Assembly (NCBI GenBank): GCA_032207245.1
Contig: CM063508.1
Coordinates: forward strand, 118,600,407 to 118,664,406
From: Pardosa pseudoannulata
Lineage: Eukaryota > Arthropoda > Arachnida > Araneae > Lycosidae
DNA: 64,000 bases
Direction: 5' to 3'
Shown here piece after piece: positions 26,848 through 41,800 of this stretch. Position numbers and translations under genes: made by a program. Under the pieces are notes generated by a model that was not told the origin of the DNA, did no database searches, and saw only the letters and a program-made list of their open reading frames with translations. Position 1 is the stretch's first letter, and the number at the start of each line of letters is the position of its first letter.

Positions 26848-29800
26848 GGCCCTTTTAATGTTCTTACTCGGAACACTAAGCATTAAGCTACAAAATACGA
26901 CGATTTTGGTTTTAATGAATACAGTTTTACTATTAAAATCACATGTGTATTTATTTTTATTTATTTTTTTTAAATCCCTTTCATTTATATATGAAAGTCT
27001 TACTTTAATCTACTTTTCTAAACACGTTTGATTTTGTGTTCCTCAGTCAACATTTTCGGTACCCAGCGTATTCTCAAGTTTCAAGATGTGTCTAAAAGAC
27101 AAATCTTGATACATCATCATCGGAAGTGTGGCAAAACACTTGAATTATCGTAACTTTATTTCACGCTGTGTACCGAAACTAACGTTTAACCAGTGCATAG
27201 CCAGGCGGCAGATTTCTAGGAGAATGAATTTCAAAAGCAGATTCTATGATACGACGACTGCTTTGATATTGGTGTAACTTGGGTTAAAAAAGTAGATTAA
27301 AGTGCATGGTTTTATATAAAAATAAAAGTGATTAAAATATGCATTAGTGTGTTTTTAATTGCAAACGGTACTTACTTAAAAAAGCAAGTCTCGTACATTA
27401 TGAGCGGCCAATGATTTTATATTTAGTCATGAAAAATTTCAATATTTCCGGATAGCAAAAAAGAAAACGCTATTATTTCTACGGCGTTTTTAAATAAACT
27501 CTCATTTTATTCTTAAACTACTTTTTACCTATTTACTATGGAGTAATTATCTCATAAATTTCAAAGGGATATAGCAGTTAGAAATACGACTATTTTGAGT
27601 GTTCATAAAATAAGAAATTTTTCTTTGTTTTTATAAAAGCTTTAAGTTGATGTTGGTAATACTCTTGAATGTCATGGGAGTAATTACAATGATTACAGCA
27701 TATTAAAAAACACTTTTACATTTCTATTAATTTATTCAATAAGACAGAAATATCGAATTCCCACCCCAATTTCGTCCTGTTAAAAATCCACAGTCGCTTG
27801 TAAGTGTTTAGAAAAAATGAGTCATAGCAGTGGAATTCGATGCATCTAGTTACTCATAAGTTTCCTGATAACAGTGAAGTACCAGCTATAAATCTTCTAC
27901 ATCAACGCACAAATTAAAAAAAAAATACTGCCATCCCACTTCTCGCCAAGAGATCAGATTTCTAAATTTTAAAAAGGTTCAACTTATCCTGTTGCAAACT
28001 TTCATCATAATATATCTATTTAAACGGTGTCCTAAATTTTATGTTTATGAAATTTTTTCTGGGCAGTTTTTAAAATATGATTAATTTTGACAGAATTTTA
28101 AAGAATTTAACATGCTTTATTGCAAACTTTCACCTAAATACTGCATCTACTTTTACAGTATTATTATTATTATCTCTCTCTATATAAGACGCATTTGTTG
28201 TCTGTTTGTTCCCTTATAACTCAAGATCCAGACAACCAAATAACGTGAAATTTGGGACACGTATGCAAAATTACATGGGGAAGGTTCTTAAACAGGTTTC
28301 GTTCCATCCCAACCTCACTCTGGCCTCCTCCAGCCGAAAGTAGTGCTCCATGTGCCTGTTCTGAGTCGTGGGTACATTTTAGAGAAAACTTTACTAAACA
28401 AAATGGTAAGTAAACGCAATACTTCTTTATTATATTTACTTTACTGCAAGCAAATACTGCAACAAATATCACATTCAGCAAAACTCCAAGGATCAGGACT
28501 GGCTTTCTCACAGAGCAATTCTGGCAAGCAGAAATGATGTGGTTGAGAAGCTCAATGTCACCATTCAGAAGCAGCTTCCAGGGCAAGAATATACCTACAA
28601 GCCCATAGACTGCATCCTTAATGAGGATGAAGCAGTACAATATCCCTTTGAGTTCTTAAATTCCATCCAGACTCCTGATTTGCAAGCCCACAATTTGATT
28701 CTGAAAGTTGGTGCTCCAATGATGCTGATCCGAAATATTGAAGCACCCAGGTTGTGCAATGGCAAAAGTTTAATTGTGAAAAAGCTGATGCAACATGTCA
28801 TTCAAGCCGCAGTACTCACAGAGTGTGGCACGGGTGAGGATGTCTTTATTCCAAGAATACCTATCATTCCCTCAGACAACACCATACAATTCAAGAGAAT
28901 ACAGTGTCCTTTGAAACTGTGCTTTGCCATGACTATCAACAGGTTACGGGGCCAGTCTCTTGGGATTGCTGGTATAGACTTGCAGACACCATTTCTTTTC
29001 TCATGGGAAGTTGTATGTGGCCTGCTCCAGAGTGGGCAAAGAGGAAAATCTTTTTGTACACACTCCAAATGGAACAGCCAAATATGTTGTCTATCACATT
29101 GCTTTAAGATAAATGAACCCTTTTATTGCATGCAAATAAACAGTTTTGTACGCTTCTACAGAAAACCTTATTTTAAACCCGGGCAAAGCCGGGTACTTGC
29201 AGCTAGTTTTATAACAATGAAAACTTATACAGGATCGAAGTGTAAAGAAAATATAATGGTTATCCTTATATTTAAATAAAATTTCCAAGATTCTGAGTCT
29301 TACGTTATATCTTAATATTTTGCCATGATGTATTTTAAATTATGTACTTGTTTTGTATCTGCGAATTAAAGCATTCCTAATGCCTATATAAACAGGGGAT
29401 GTCTGCAAGACTTGATAAATAAACCTGAAAATTTATTTGGATTATTAATGTTTTAAAATAATGCGGCAAACATTAAAATCAATTTTTTGTGTTAAAAGAA
29501 TTATTTTAAAGACACATAATATAGATACATTAAAAATAAAGCAATGAAAGCTGACTATTATCAGTTTTAATGGTTCAAATATGTATAAAAAACTATAAAT
29601 ATAATAAAAATAAGTTTCATTTTAAAAGTTTTGACTTTTTCTTCACTTGATTGCATTTTTCAGAGTTTAGTTTCTTTTTTTTTTCGAGAAATATGGAAGA
29701 GACACATTTATTATAGGTAGAGAATCTTGCTAATTAGCAATTACATCTGCATTTTCTGAAATATTAGTTGGTGCAGCTGAATTAAAATATCCCCATGCAT

Positions 29801-32800
29801 TCCAACTACCCCAAATATTCTTTTTCTAGATGCCATCAAAACTATGAAGCATTGGATATTCAGAATTATGTAAACTGAAATAAACTTTAAATTTGAGATA
29901 TACCTATAAAAATCCTGATTTCCAGATTAAGAACAGAAAAAATGGGGGAGGGGGAATCTAACGTACAAACACCCTGTATATGGAAAAGCAAAAGTTTATT
30001 TCCGAAGATTATATATCAGTCAAAAGAGTGTTTTATAATTAACCAGTCATCGTCTATTTCTATGTTGTCATTCATCCAATTACTTTACTTAGCTTGAAGT
30101 GAAGATCAGCGAAGGTAACATAAGGAAAAATTTCCGACATGATTAGCAAAATACAGCACACTCAGAAACTGTCACAGAATGTGTCTATCTCTTTTTGAAC
30201 GCTCAGTGACTCAGAATGTTTACTAAGTTGACAGTTGAAACTAGAATGTCAAACGTCTCGCCTACGCGAAGTTACGTCGATAATGCAGCTCCGAAATGCG
30301 GGAGATCAAAAGCAATTGTGGCATAGTTGGGCGGATATCAGTTAACAATACAAAGCGTGGTATGATCATCATTATGGTCCTCCCACACTGATTCTGACAA
30401 TTTGTAACCTCGTGCTGCACTAACACGATCGACAGTATAAGATGTCAAACTAGGAAGAATGAAAAAAGTGTCCCTATTCAAAGCACGTATTAGAGATGTT
30501 TCATTTTTTCATTTGCGTTCTTGCAACTGAATTTTTATTTTTTCTTTATAGTGTAAGAATAGAATTTTCACTTCTTCCATCAACTTTTTCTAAATTGAAA
30601 TGAACACCAAACTAAACGTAGATATATCAGAACCCGCTCTAGAGGTTGACGAATAAACCCTGACATAAGACAAAAGACAAATTGTCACCTTCAAATATGT
30701 ACTTTAAAAATATTTATTTTAAATAAAAGCCAGATTGTTTAAAGTTATAATTATCACATATATTTAGAAAGAAAAAAAAAGAAGCAAAATATTTAAATCA
30801 AAATAGTGCAAAAGAGTAGGGGAGAGTGGCTCACCTTGGGACACAGTACACCTCGGGACAGCTTAATTTTTTGCCCTAAATTTTAAATTAACTCTTAGCT
30901 CTTGTAGATGCAGATAGATATCATCACAGTCAACTTGTCAGATGTGTTTTGATTCTATTGATGAAGCAGGTAAGGATTTATTAAGATTTTTATTTTGAGC
31001 ACATGTCTTTCATGTAAAATTTTGATAAGTTGTAATGTGGATTTTTAAGGAAAATATTTTGAAATAAAAGGTATTATAATGAAATTTAAAGGTTTCTCTA
31101 TAAAACTGATGTATAGTAATTGTTCTGGTGCTAAGCCTAAGAGCATGTCATTCTAAAATTTCATAGAGCGTGTATGGTACACCTTGGGACAGGTGGAGGT
31201 GGTCCACCTTGGGACACAAGATAAACCTAGCTAACTTTTATTTCAAATATTTTTACAAAAAGATATTGCATTTAAAATATTCTTTTATTTAACCTACATA
31301 ACCTGTGTTTATTAATAGTTATTTCTTCTTTTAGGAACTTATTAGGCTTAACAATGGCAAGGATTAGAAGTAAAGAATATCTAAAAAATGAAGCAGTTCG
31401 TGCAGACAATATTCAGAAAGCTGCTGCAAAAATTTTTTCAGGTGAAATGTCTTTTAGGGAAGCTGCTGCAGTCTACAATGTTAGTAAAACCACCCTGAAT
31501 CCCCATATTAAAACTGACGGTGAGGAATAAGATTTATCTTTTTTGAGACGACTAAATCAATAACTGACATTTATTTATCCTGAAAAAGAGGACAAATCTT
31601 ATGTAAATATAAATGATATTTTATTAAAACCGAAATCCCCAGAGAAAAGTACCGAACGTTCTTTGGGTTTGGTATTTGATTCCAAAGAATTGACTACAAT
31701 TAAATATAAAATTTGTTAATTTAATTTGTGCTTTCAACTAATTTGTATTAATCAACTAATTTATTTGTTGTTTTGTAAACAAAATTAGAAAATATTAATT
31801 TCTAATAATTATGTTTATCACTTGAAATACTTTTATTTTCTTGAATAAATAATTCCAAGTATATTGTAATTCAATAATTGAATTTTTCACATCTATTTTT
31901 AATTGTCCCAAGGTGAGCCACCAGGTAGTACACCTTGGGACAAAGTATAAGTTAATTAAATATATTTTTTAAATTTTTCTATAATGAATATGAGATTAAA
32001 AACTATTTAATAATGTAGGCAAAGGTTAAAATAATATTAGGTAAAATTTTGACAATAATTCATTAATATCAAAAAATTAGAAAAAAGAAAGAAAAAGTGT
32101 CCCAAGGTGAGCCACTCTCCCCTATACATTAAATACCAGTTCCTAGTCGCCAACTGTTAATCACATAATTTTTTTTTACTTTTTGCGCTATCCAAAAAAT
32201 ACATTATTGCACAACTATACATAAGTAAAATCACGCTAACATCACAACAAACTTTTCATTTTTCACTTTTAGTTCTTCAAACTTTGTTTTATCCCATCTT
32301 TTAAGTTCACTTTATGAGCAATAAAATTTATGTTAAATATTACCACTGAAATTCAAAACATGCAAAGATGCATTTGAAAATATTAGAATAAACACATTGT
32401 GGTAGTACTTAAAATGATATAGATTTAAATTTGAAAAGAATAAGGTAATAGAAAATTTGCATTTCATTTTACTTTCATTTTGGCACTTCTAAAATATCAT
32501 TGCCTTTTAAAATATATTTGCCATCCTTGATCCTCCTTAAAATATATTTACTAAATTAATTCAAATAAAAAACTTTTATATTGTAAAGTAGAATCCTGTG
32601 TCAATTTCGACAATCTATAGTCTGCATTATATCATCTAACACTACACGGTTGTGTCGCCCCAACTACATTCTTACAACGCAAAAAAATGACACTAATTAG
32701 AGCACATATAAGTCTAAGAATAGTGCTCATAACAATTACAGACACACACACACACACATACACATCCCGATTTATTTTTGCTTGTGCCAGCTCGTATTCC

Positions 32801-35800
32801 GATAAATTAATAGATTTATACCCAGATAGCCAGGTCAAAGACTATTTTTAGCAAAGATTATTTATCAGTGCCCTATAAGCCAGATAGCAATTACGACTTT
32901 TCTTCGAATAATGAGTCCTTAAAGAAAACCGAGAATAATTCTAAAAGTAATATGTTTAAAATTAAACTATCTATTAATTTTTTTTTGGCATACCTTGGTT
33001 AAGTTATTTCTGTTTAATAAATCAACTCCTTCACTTGAACATAGAATCAGGCTTTTAATTTAAGGAATAAAAAATAATTTAAAAAGATTTTCAACAAACT
33101 TTTATGTTCTGTGAAACCTCCTATACATGTGGGCCTCATTAGTGGCTGCAAACTTGACTGAGTTCTCGATAAAAGTTGGTAGCACCAAACTGAAAAGTGG
33201 TTGTCTCAAATTTGTAGCAGAAGTGAATAAAAAAACAAAAGTTTCATCTGTGTATATTTACAAATAATTTTTTTAATACCACTCATAACAATGTAAAATA
33301 AAAGTAACTTGTAAACTTTTGTTTAGTTTTCGTTTGTTTTCAAATGTACATGAATTTGCAGCCCCCTCCCTAACCATTCCAATTCTCTTAGAGGGTCTTT
33401 GAAATTTACTTAACAAAATTGAGATTAACAAATATTTTTCTAGATAATCTAGAACGATATTTTAAGAATCCTTTTCTTTCAATTTTATATGAGTGAGCAC
33501 GAGAATAAGTAATCATAAAAATGTTCACCAATACCTCGGCAAATCCGAAATAATATATATATTTTTTTAAAAGCACGTTTTTGCAGTCTCCCTCTCTAAC
33601 TATTCCAATCTTCTGGGGCAAGCTCCTTGAATTTTACCTAATAGAATCAAGAGAAAGACTTTTTTGTTCTAGATAATCTAGGATACCAGTTTAAGTACAA
33701 CATTTTAAGAAACATTTACTTTCAATTTCAAATAAGCGAGCGAGAGAATAAAACATTAAGATGTTCACTAATAACTCTGCAAATCCAGAATAACATAAAA
33801 CTTGAAAACAAGAATAAAACATTCAAAATGTTATTTCGAAAGGAAACTGAATTAACTACATAAAACTCAGACGAAAAAGACTCCTCTTTTAAGAAGGTTT
33901 CTCTAGGCAGAAATATATAGAATTTAATATAATTCAAAACGCTTATTTGAGAAAATTTTGGACATTTCCTATAATATTGTTAACATAACGTCTGGACGAA
34001 TATAATATGAAAGCTGGTATTTCGCTGGTATAATATGATAGTTTAAAACAGTGGTTCAAATAGTTTTGAACTTGTAAAACCCTTTTAAATATCAATTTGC
34101 GTGAGCAAGTCTTGCTCTTTACCTTCACTTTATTACCCTTACCGCGTCTAAACATTTTCAGCCTGAACAAGTAGTTCACGATAGAATCGAAATAAAAAAT
34201 TTTGCACATGAAGGGAAACCACACAGGAAGGATTGTTCTGATCTGGCTGGGTCTAACCATCTAGATCAGAGTTATTGTCCTTAGAATGGAGAAATAACTT
34301 AGCACGGTAATGGAAAATAAATTTATATGTCCTTCTGATAAATACCTTATACATTACAAAATAATAGTGTTTAGAAGTAATATCACCATGGGATAATAAA
34401 ACAGATAATGTGACATAGAACAGAAATTTATGTTTAAACGTTTAAATGAGCCATCTATGGTTGCATTTTTTTTTAACACAGTTTTCTAATACTGAGTTTC
34501 ATTTAAAGATTTTCTATAAATTACCTTTTCCCTATCACAACTCAAAGTAGGAACTTTTGTAAACTGAAACAAATAAAAATACATGCCAAGCATTTAAATA
34601 ATGCATTTCGCCAATCGCATTTTAGCTAGACTAGTCATAAATTGGCGTTCTATGATGCCTCTAAATGTGGAATGCTTATACGTTTGAGTTCAAAAAAGTC
34701 ATTCAAACAGCCACATTTTCATTCAGAATGTACCTTACAGTTTTCTTATTTAATTTAGTTTTTATTTATAATTTTGTAGGCTTTATTTTACTTATATTTA
34801 TTTTCGCTTCTTGGAATGGCCGAGATGCCCCCGAGAAGTGCACGCGGAGCACTGGTTGGAAACCGGGTATTTATAAAAAATCTTTTAATAACTCAGTTTT
34901 AAAAAAGTTGTCTTATGATAAGAAAGAAATTCATACTTTATTCAGAAAAATATTGAAATTTTATTCATTTCAAATGAAGCTCAGTAGTTTCTTATTTGAG
35001 AAATCGCTGACTACATATTTGTGATATTTTAAATATTTAAAAAAGAATAATTAAAATTAGAGTAAAACAAAGTATAAAAAATTCAGCATCCCCTTCTGCT
35101 ATGTAAATATATTTATTCGCAATGTGTTAACAAAAAAATTTTACCTTTTTAAAATTGCAAACATAAATTCAAAACGTGATATTAATGATTTCTTTCTTTT
35201 AATTTCTGCTTCAAACTTAGAGATTACATTATAATCTTCCTATTTTGAGCACTATATATAAATCTTTTCAGTCACTGGAGTGATATTTAAATCACAAAAC
35301 TACCTGAATAGCAGACAAGTGAGTAACTTATGAACTCGCACATTTTGTTGACGCCCTTGACCGATAGGCTATATTCTATTTCATGAAAGCAGGACTGGCT
35401 AGTTCTATCTCTTATTTCCATGGTAGCTGTGTTGCTGAAAAACTCAGTAACACGAAGGACGCTCTTTTTCCTACTATATAAAGCTCGAACTTTCATGTTA
35501 AACTCGTAAGTCAATGTGGCAGATATGATAATACGTTAATTTTCTTAACAAGCCTAAAATAACGACTTTGTTTAAAAAAATATTTTAACTCATTATGAGC
35601 ATTAAAAATATTTATAATAAAACTACATGATAACCAGCAACATGCATATAACACTAAATAAGTCTAATAAAATTTTACAAAAAAAAAAAAAATATCCAAG
35701 ATATTTAATGCATCACTATTGTAAAAATTGACATATCGTGATCAAGTTCCCAATTATCAGTCTAAACCATCTTGGTTAGGATCCTCGTAATTATTAGAGT

Positions 35801-38800
35801 AATTAGTTCCCGTTACATTCTAATAAAATATTAAAACAGTTCTTTAAAAACACAAATGATTAAATACAGAAATAAATATCAGCCTAAAAATACACTCGGG
35901 TACATTGAAAACAAATTTACTTAGTAATAAGGGGTTAAAATAACTCTTAACATCATTTCTTCTATTAAGGCTTTCACAGAATCGACTTATTTTTTCCAGC
36001 ATTAAAAATAAGCTACAAAATAAACCATAAATAACATAAAAACCAACACAATTAATTTAACATTACAATGCAAAAATTACATGTATATATTTAAATGAGG
36101 GTGTGTGTCAAGAATACAACTGTGTACGAAAAATTTAATAGTCCATTTCATTCGCACCATTTTCATTAAAAAAAAAAAAAAAAAAATTTCAGAGCATCTA
36201 TTCTTTATCATTACGGTAAACAGCGTGTTAAAACATCAAAGAATTGGCTTTAATATGAGGAAACTAGAATTTACAAAACAAGCTACAAATTAGTAAGTGT
36301 AGCGTATTAAAACATTAAACATTTCAAAACAGTATTCAAAAGGGAACAACTTACAACTTAAAACATTAATTTGGGAAACTAAAATCTACAAAACAAGCTA
36401 GAAATTAATCGTAATTGTGTGGCAAGTCTGATCAAAGGGGAGAAAAGGAGGAACGGCAGCTGTGTTAGACCAAACTATAGGAGATACATCTAAGTTGTCA
36501 CGGCCCATCGGGTAAATGAATGTATAGGTTTTTCTGAAACATTTTATCCTGAAAAGAACTATTGTAATGAATGCATAACACTTTATTCAAGACATTCCTT
36601 CAAATTATTGATATGGGATATCTTAATGATGTTTCCCAATACAGTGATTGTGCTTGGAAATTTTTAATCTTGCCTGTGAATAAGTATAGTAGAAAGACAG
36701 TTATTTTTCCGTATTGAAAAGAACGATCGAGAATATGTCAAGAATGATTACATGGTTTGGTTTGGAGCTCTGCGATCTACTGTTTTGCACACGAGCTAGA
36801 TGGCTAATGACACCAGGACTTATGCTTAAAGCAGATTTCGAACGGCTAGGAACATCCAAGCCAGTAGCGGATGTGAAGATTACCGAGTTGTTTTAAAAAG
36901 TCACATCCAAACAGTCGATTTATACTACTAGACTTTATTTCTACATCTAGATTTCATTTCAGGACAGAGGACAAACTACTACCGGACGACTTATTTGCAC
37001 TAAACAATTCTATCAATTCAATTATCTATCTAAATTCTGAAGAATCTAGCTTCTAAAAGGAATCTAAAAGGCAGCACCCTACCATTTGGGCATCGTTCAT
37101 CAACGATTAAATGGACTAGCAACTCTCAACATTAATTACAAATACACTGAAATAATCAGTGAATTTGCTAATGTTAAGGGAACATTGTAACTTTTGAGCT
37201 GGAAAGCCTTCATTGTAATAGCCTATTTTTGATTCAACATAAAATGTTTTAACTTGTTTAGTATAAAACATTTCCTAAATCATTTAATAAGATATTTAAA
37301 TATTAAACTTTAATAATCTAACTTATAAAAATCAATATTGAATTATATGAAGCAATACATTAAAAAATATATACACCAAAAGGAAAAAGTAGGAATCCAC
37401 CTATGCACAAAATAATTTTTGAAATTTGTAAAGAAGAAACTAATTTTTATTTCAAGGTAAGTTATCTTTTTTAATCTGTGAACCTCAATTATATTAATAC
37501 AAGCTATATATTTTATTGTATAGTATGATAAATGCTAATTTTTTTTTAAATTTCCAATTTTTTAACAGTACTTTGGGTTTTAAAATTTTACCTTTAAGGG
37601 TATAGAGGATTATAGACTAAAGGATACTTCACTTCAGTTTGGTATTAAAAAAATTAGCTTCTTATATACATATTTCAAAGTAATCTTGAGATTAAGTTTA
37701 TTTTTTTTTTTTTTAGGTAAATCTCTCCATAACGATATTTTTCTGGAGCCGGCGAATTTGCATAGGCATATTCTTGATGTCACTCGATTTAAAGATATTC
37801 CTCACAGCAGTAAACCACTGTAAAAAGTATGACCCCCCCCCCCCAAACGAATGACCGTTTTTTTTCTTATCCCTCAATAACGATATTTCAAATTTCAAAT
37901 ACCGGGAGAAAAAGGGGTGGAGGAAAAATAACAGCGGATGATTAAAGTCTGGTTTTTGCAGAAGTTAGGTAACAAAGATTTTGTCCGAAATCTTGAATTA
38001 AAAAAATGATGAATTTGATAATGAAAATACAGATCCTCGCATACTTTATTGAAACTCTGAACAACTATGTCTTTCTACGGATAATTTTTTTTCAAAAGCC
38101 TTTCATCTACAAATTACGATTGTTTTCATGCTTTAGACTCTATTCATACTTTGTTTATAGAGTTAAGAGAAAAAAAAAAGAACGAGCAAACAAAATTAAC
38201 GGATTTCTTTCAGTAAATAACATTACAAAGTATGTGAATTATTATTATTACAAAAAAGTTTCAATACAATTTAAGGGATCCAATAAAGTTATCGTTTTAG
38301 AGGGTTACATCGTCACACCAAAGAACGATATAATTTCCATCTAAAATACTTCAATTATGACTGGTTGGGCACGATTATGATCCAATAATAATTTGTTTAA
38401 AAAAGTCAATTGTTATTATTGTCAAAGTATAGGAAAATTGAAAAATAAAATTAGACATGTATTGCTGCAATAAAGTCTAACTTTATTTTTCAATTTTCCT
38501 ATACTTTGACAATATTTAACAACTTGACTTTTTAAAACAAATTATTATTGGAACATAAACATATCCAACCAGCCATAATTGAAGTATTTTAGATTGAAAT
38601 TATATCGTTCTTCGGTATGACGATGTAACCCTCTATAACGATAATTTTATTGGATCCCTTAAGTGCTGTATTGAAATTTTTTATTGTAATAATATTTTAA
38701 ACACAGTTTTCGATTTTCTTGTCAATAATTTCTCTAATTTTTCTTAAACGCATCTAAAATATTAGTTACCCGGGCCTCATATTTTATCTGAAAGGCCCTG

Positions 38801-41800
38801 TATGTGCTTTAGATAAGAATCTTCAAAAGCAAGTGTGCAATCCGACATTATATCTGAAGCACCCCAGACATATATTAAAAGAAAAACCCGTTTTCAAACT
38901 TGTAAGATGTCCAAGCCCAGCCGACAAAAGATCTCTTTAGTTCAAGGCCGCAAGCGAGGGAGATCTCGAACAACAATTTTAAACGTTAGCCGGGATAGCG
39001 CGAATTCGCGTAAGAAACCAGTTGCATAAAAAGTCAAAGGAGAAATAAAAAGGAGAGACTTCCAACTAAAATGCGTGGGCTGATTTCCCGCGTTTCGATG
39101 CCTCAGGGGTGAAGACAGAACTCATCCAGGTGGATTATTCAAGTTGACACCGTTGAGAATGGATAATAAATGAACGGCTCGTTGAGTTCACCTGAAAAAA
39201 GGATGCAATTGGAAACAGGAGATTTTTTCTTGTTTGATTACTTAATTAGAACTTTCGAACATTGTAAAGAAGTACTTTTAAAACTATCATTTTTAGACAC
39301 TGAAATAAATAAATAAAAACAAAATTGCTAAATGATTAAGCTCCTAAAGACGCCTACGTATTAAAGGGCTAAAAATAATTATAAAAACATGGCATTTCAA
39401 TGTACATAGAAATGCTTATTTTAGTTATAGTAATTTAATACACGTAAGACAAAAACTGATGACTAATGAATTTTTTCCTTCTTAGATAGGAAAAAACGTG
39501 ATATATGAAAAGTGATATTTTTTAAACAAATATAATTAGAAAAATTCTATCCATATCCAAATATGAAAAGAAAAACCTATTTTATTTTTTTAGGAATAAT
39601 TACATAAAAGATTAACTGTAAACTCAATTCCTTCATTTATGCAAGTTAAAAGTTTTACAGATAATAAAAAGAAACCAGACTTACGTTTATATTTATACTA
39701 AGTAAACTGATACAAAGGTAAGATTTTATCAGATTTTATTACATGTTCTGTCATTTGCTTTAAATTAATATTATACTCGTGTGATAACACTTGTAGTGAA
39801 GCAATAAAAAAATTGAAATTGCACTCTTAGATTAAAAAACTTAACTAGCCTCTGGAGAGTAATTTCTCTAGGAATGAACATTGGGGAAATGTCGACAATT
39901 TATTATTGCAACACGTAAGAGAAGTTTTTATTCTGAGGTACTTCTATTTTAAACACAAGAGGAATTGGTAAAAGCATGTACATAGAAAAGACTTTCAGGG
40001 ATTTTTTTACATATGTCGGAATGCAGGGGTTGAGATACAAGGCATTGGGGCTCACTGCCTTCATGGGCCCAAAGGTAATAAAAACTTAAATGCTATAAAT
40101 AATATAATACAAGATTTAGTTATTGAATATATGTACATATTTAATTTTGTATATTTTTAAATCATTAAACCAAACACCTGTTTACTCTTAGCAACGGTTC
40201 TACAAATTATACGAGGCTATGCTATTTTCCTACAGCTATCACTAGTTTGTGAATTGCTAAACTAGGAACAGCAATCAGCCGCGTTTGCTAACGATATATT
40301 TATTTAATTCTTTGCTCCGTATAATTAATTCCGCTGTCGTTAATTCTGACATGAAATTTTATTTATTTGCACACATATATAGTATGTCAAATTCTCAGCT
40401 TTAGCTGAAATCTATTCAGGAACTTCTTTTAGGCATGCTAAAATTGTGATAAATGAGAGAATGTGATTTAATGGATACGTTCTTTATGGATATTAAAAAA
40501 GCATAAAATAAAAATTAATAAAGGGCATTCTGTCATAATCTAGTAAAAGAATATTATTATTTCTTTAACATATTTTAAGGTCTATCCTGGCAACAGTCCG
40601 CGCCTCCCAGATGACAAAACGCTGCCTTTAATTCCTTCAGGAATATCAAGGCAGACCTTTGAAAGACAGTAGTTTTCTCAGCCGCCGGAAGCAAACAGAT
40701 CTACCGGCGGAATCACGACAGGTGAGTTAAAGGGAGAGTCAAGTGACAAAGTTTGATAAGTGTGGAGAATTTTTTTACCGCGATTAAACGTTTAAAATAG
40801 AGGAGATCATATTTCGAAGTGAATGTAGTATTAAGTTTCGTATATGGTTCTTGTATGTTTGTAGTGTAAGAAGGACAATATGACTTTGTAATTAGAAAGT
40901 AAGAACAGCATGTTAGTAGGTGTATTCGAAAAAAATAAAAATAGCATTCGAGGGAAAAGCTTTTACCAGTGTCGTCTACTGTTATAGTGGTTGGGAAGGT
41001 GTGGTTATAGAGGTAAGCGCCGTAGGCAAATGTTTGTATATCGCGCTTCTCACCATTTTGACAAATTAACAGGGGGGGGGCTGTGCGGTTCAACCCCCAT
41101 AAAATATTTTATATACATAGATATGTAAGGATCGATGTATTAGATTTCAGATATATGTGTAAGTGCGGGAGACCCCTCCCCCAACTGAAAATTTCTCACT
41201 ACGCCCTTGAAAATGCGTATTATATTGTAATTTGACAAAAATATATTACAAATGCATAAGCCGGAGCGTAATCTTTATGCTTAAAATTTATGAACTTCTT
41301 TTTTAGTCAATTAATCTATGGGTTAAACCCCTTTCCCTTGTGTACGCCACTGACTCTGACAAGAAGTGATAAGTTGTACTAAGAATGGGGAAAACTGAAC
41401 CAACAAATTCATCATCTGAAAATAGTCTAACGGTTTTTAAAACCATAAATTGGTTCTAAGATTAAAATATGCGTAAAATAAATCTAAAACATACATAAAA
41501 AAACATTTCAAAAAAGAGAAAAATGTTTATTATTGGGTTAGATCGTGTTGGAGTCTTAGTTAATATATTAGAATGCTCTAAAGACGACTTTTCAGAAAAA
41601 AGGTTAATCCTTTTACTTTGAAATAAAGGGATTCGTAGCTGATAGATATCGCACAAAACAAGCTTTTAATGAATATTTAATTAACACAATTTATACTATG
41701 GTTATAAACAGGAAATTAAAACAGATATATAAAATTTTATATTTACTTCTAATCAAATTAAATACGCACGAATGTACTTAATGTGTTTTTATACCCACAA

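Noticed and set aside
26674..26886. ORF containing a run of alternating Tyr-Ile
   Set aside because: It is a translation of the TA microsatellite.
28221..28640. 139-codon minus-strand ORF
   Set aside because: It is antisense to the Helitron and its helicase remnant and shows no domain.
34665..35024. 119-codon plus-strand ORF with hydrophobic stretches
   Set aside because: The hydrophobicity follows from T-rich DNA; no motif, homologue or splice context supports a gene.
35240..35290. TATATAAA with TCAGTC downstream, resembling a core promoter
   Set aside because: The spacing between TATA and initiator is about half of what is required, and no ORF or exon follows.
38006..38344. 112-codon plus-strand ORF
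   Set aside because: Its second half lies in the left arm of the large palindrome; composition is Lys/Ile/Tyr-rich as expected from AT-rich noncoding DNA.
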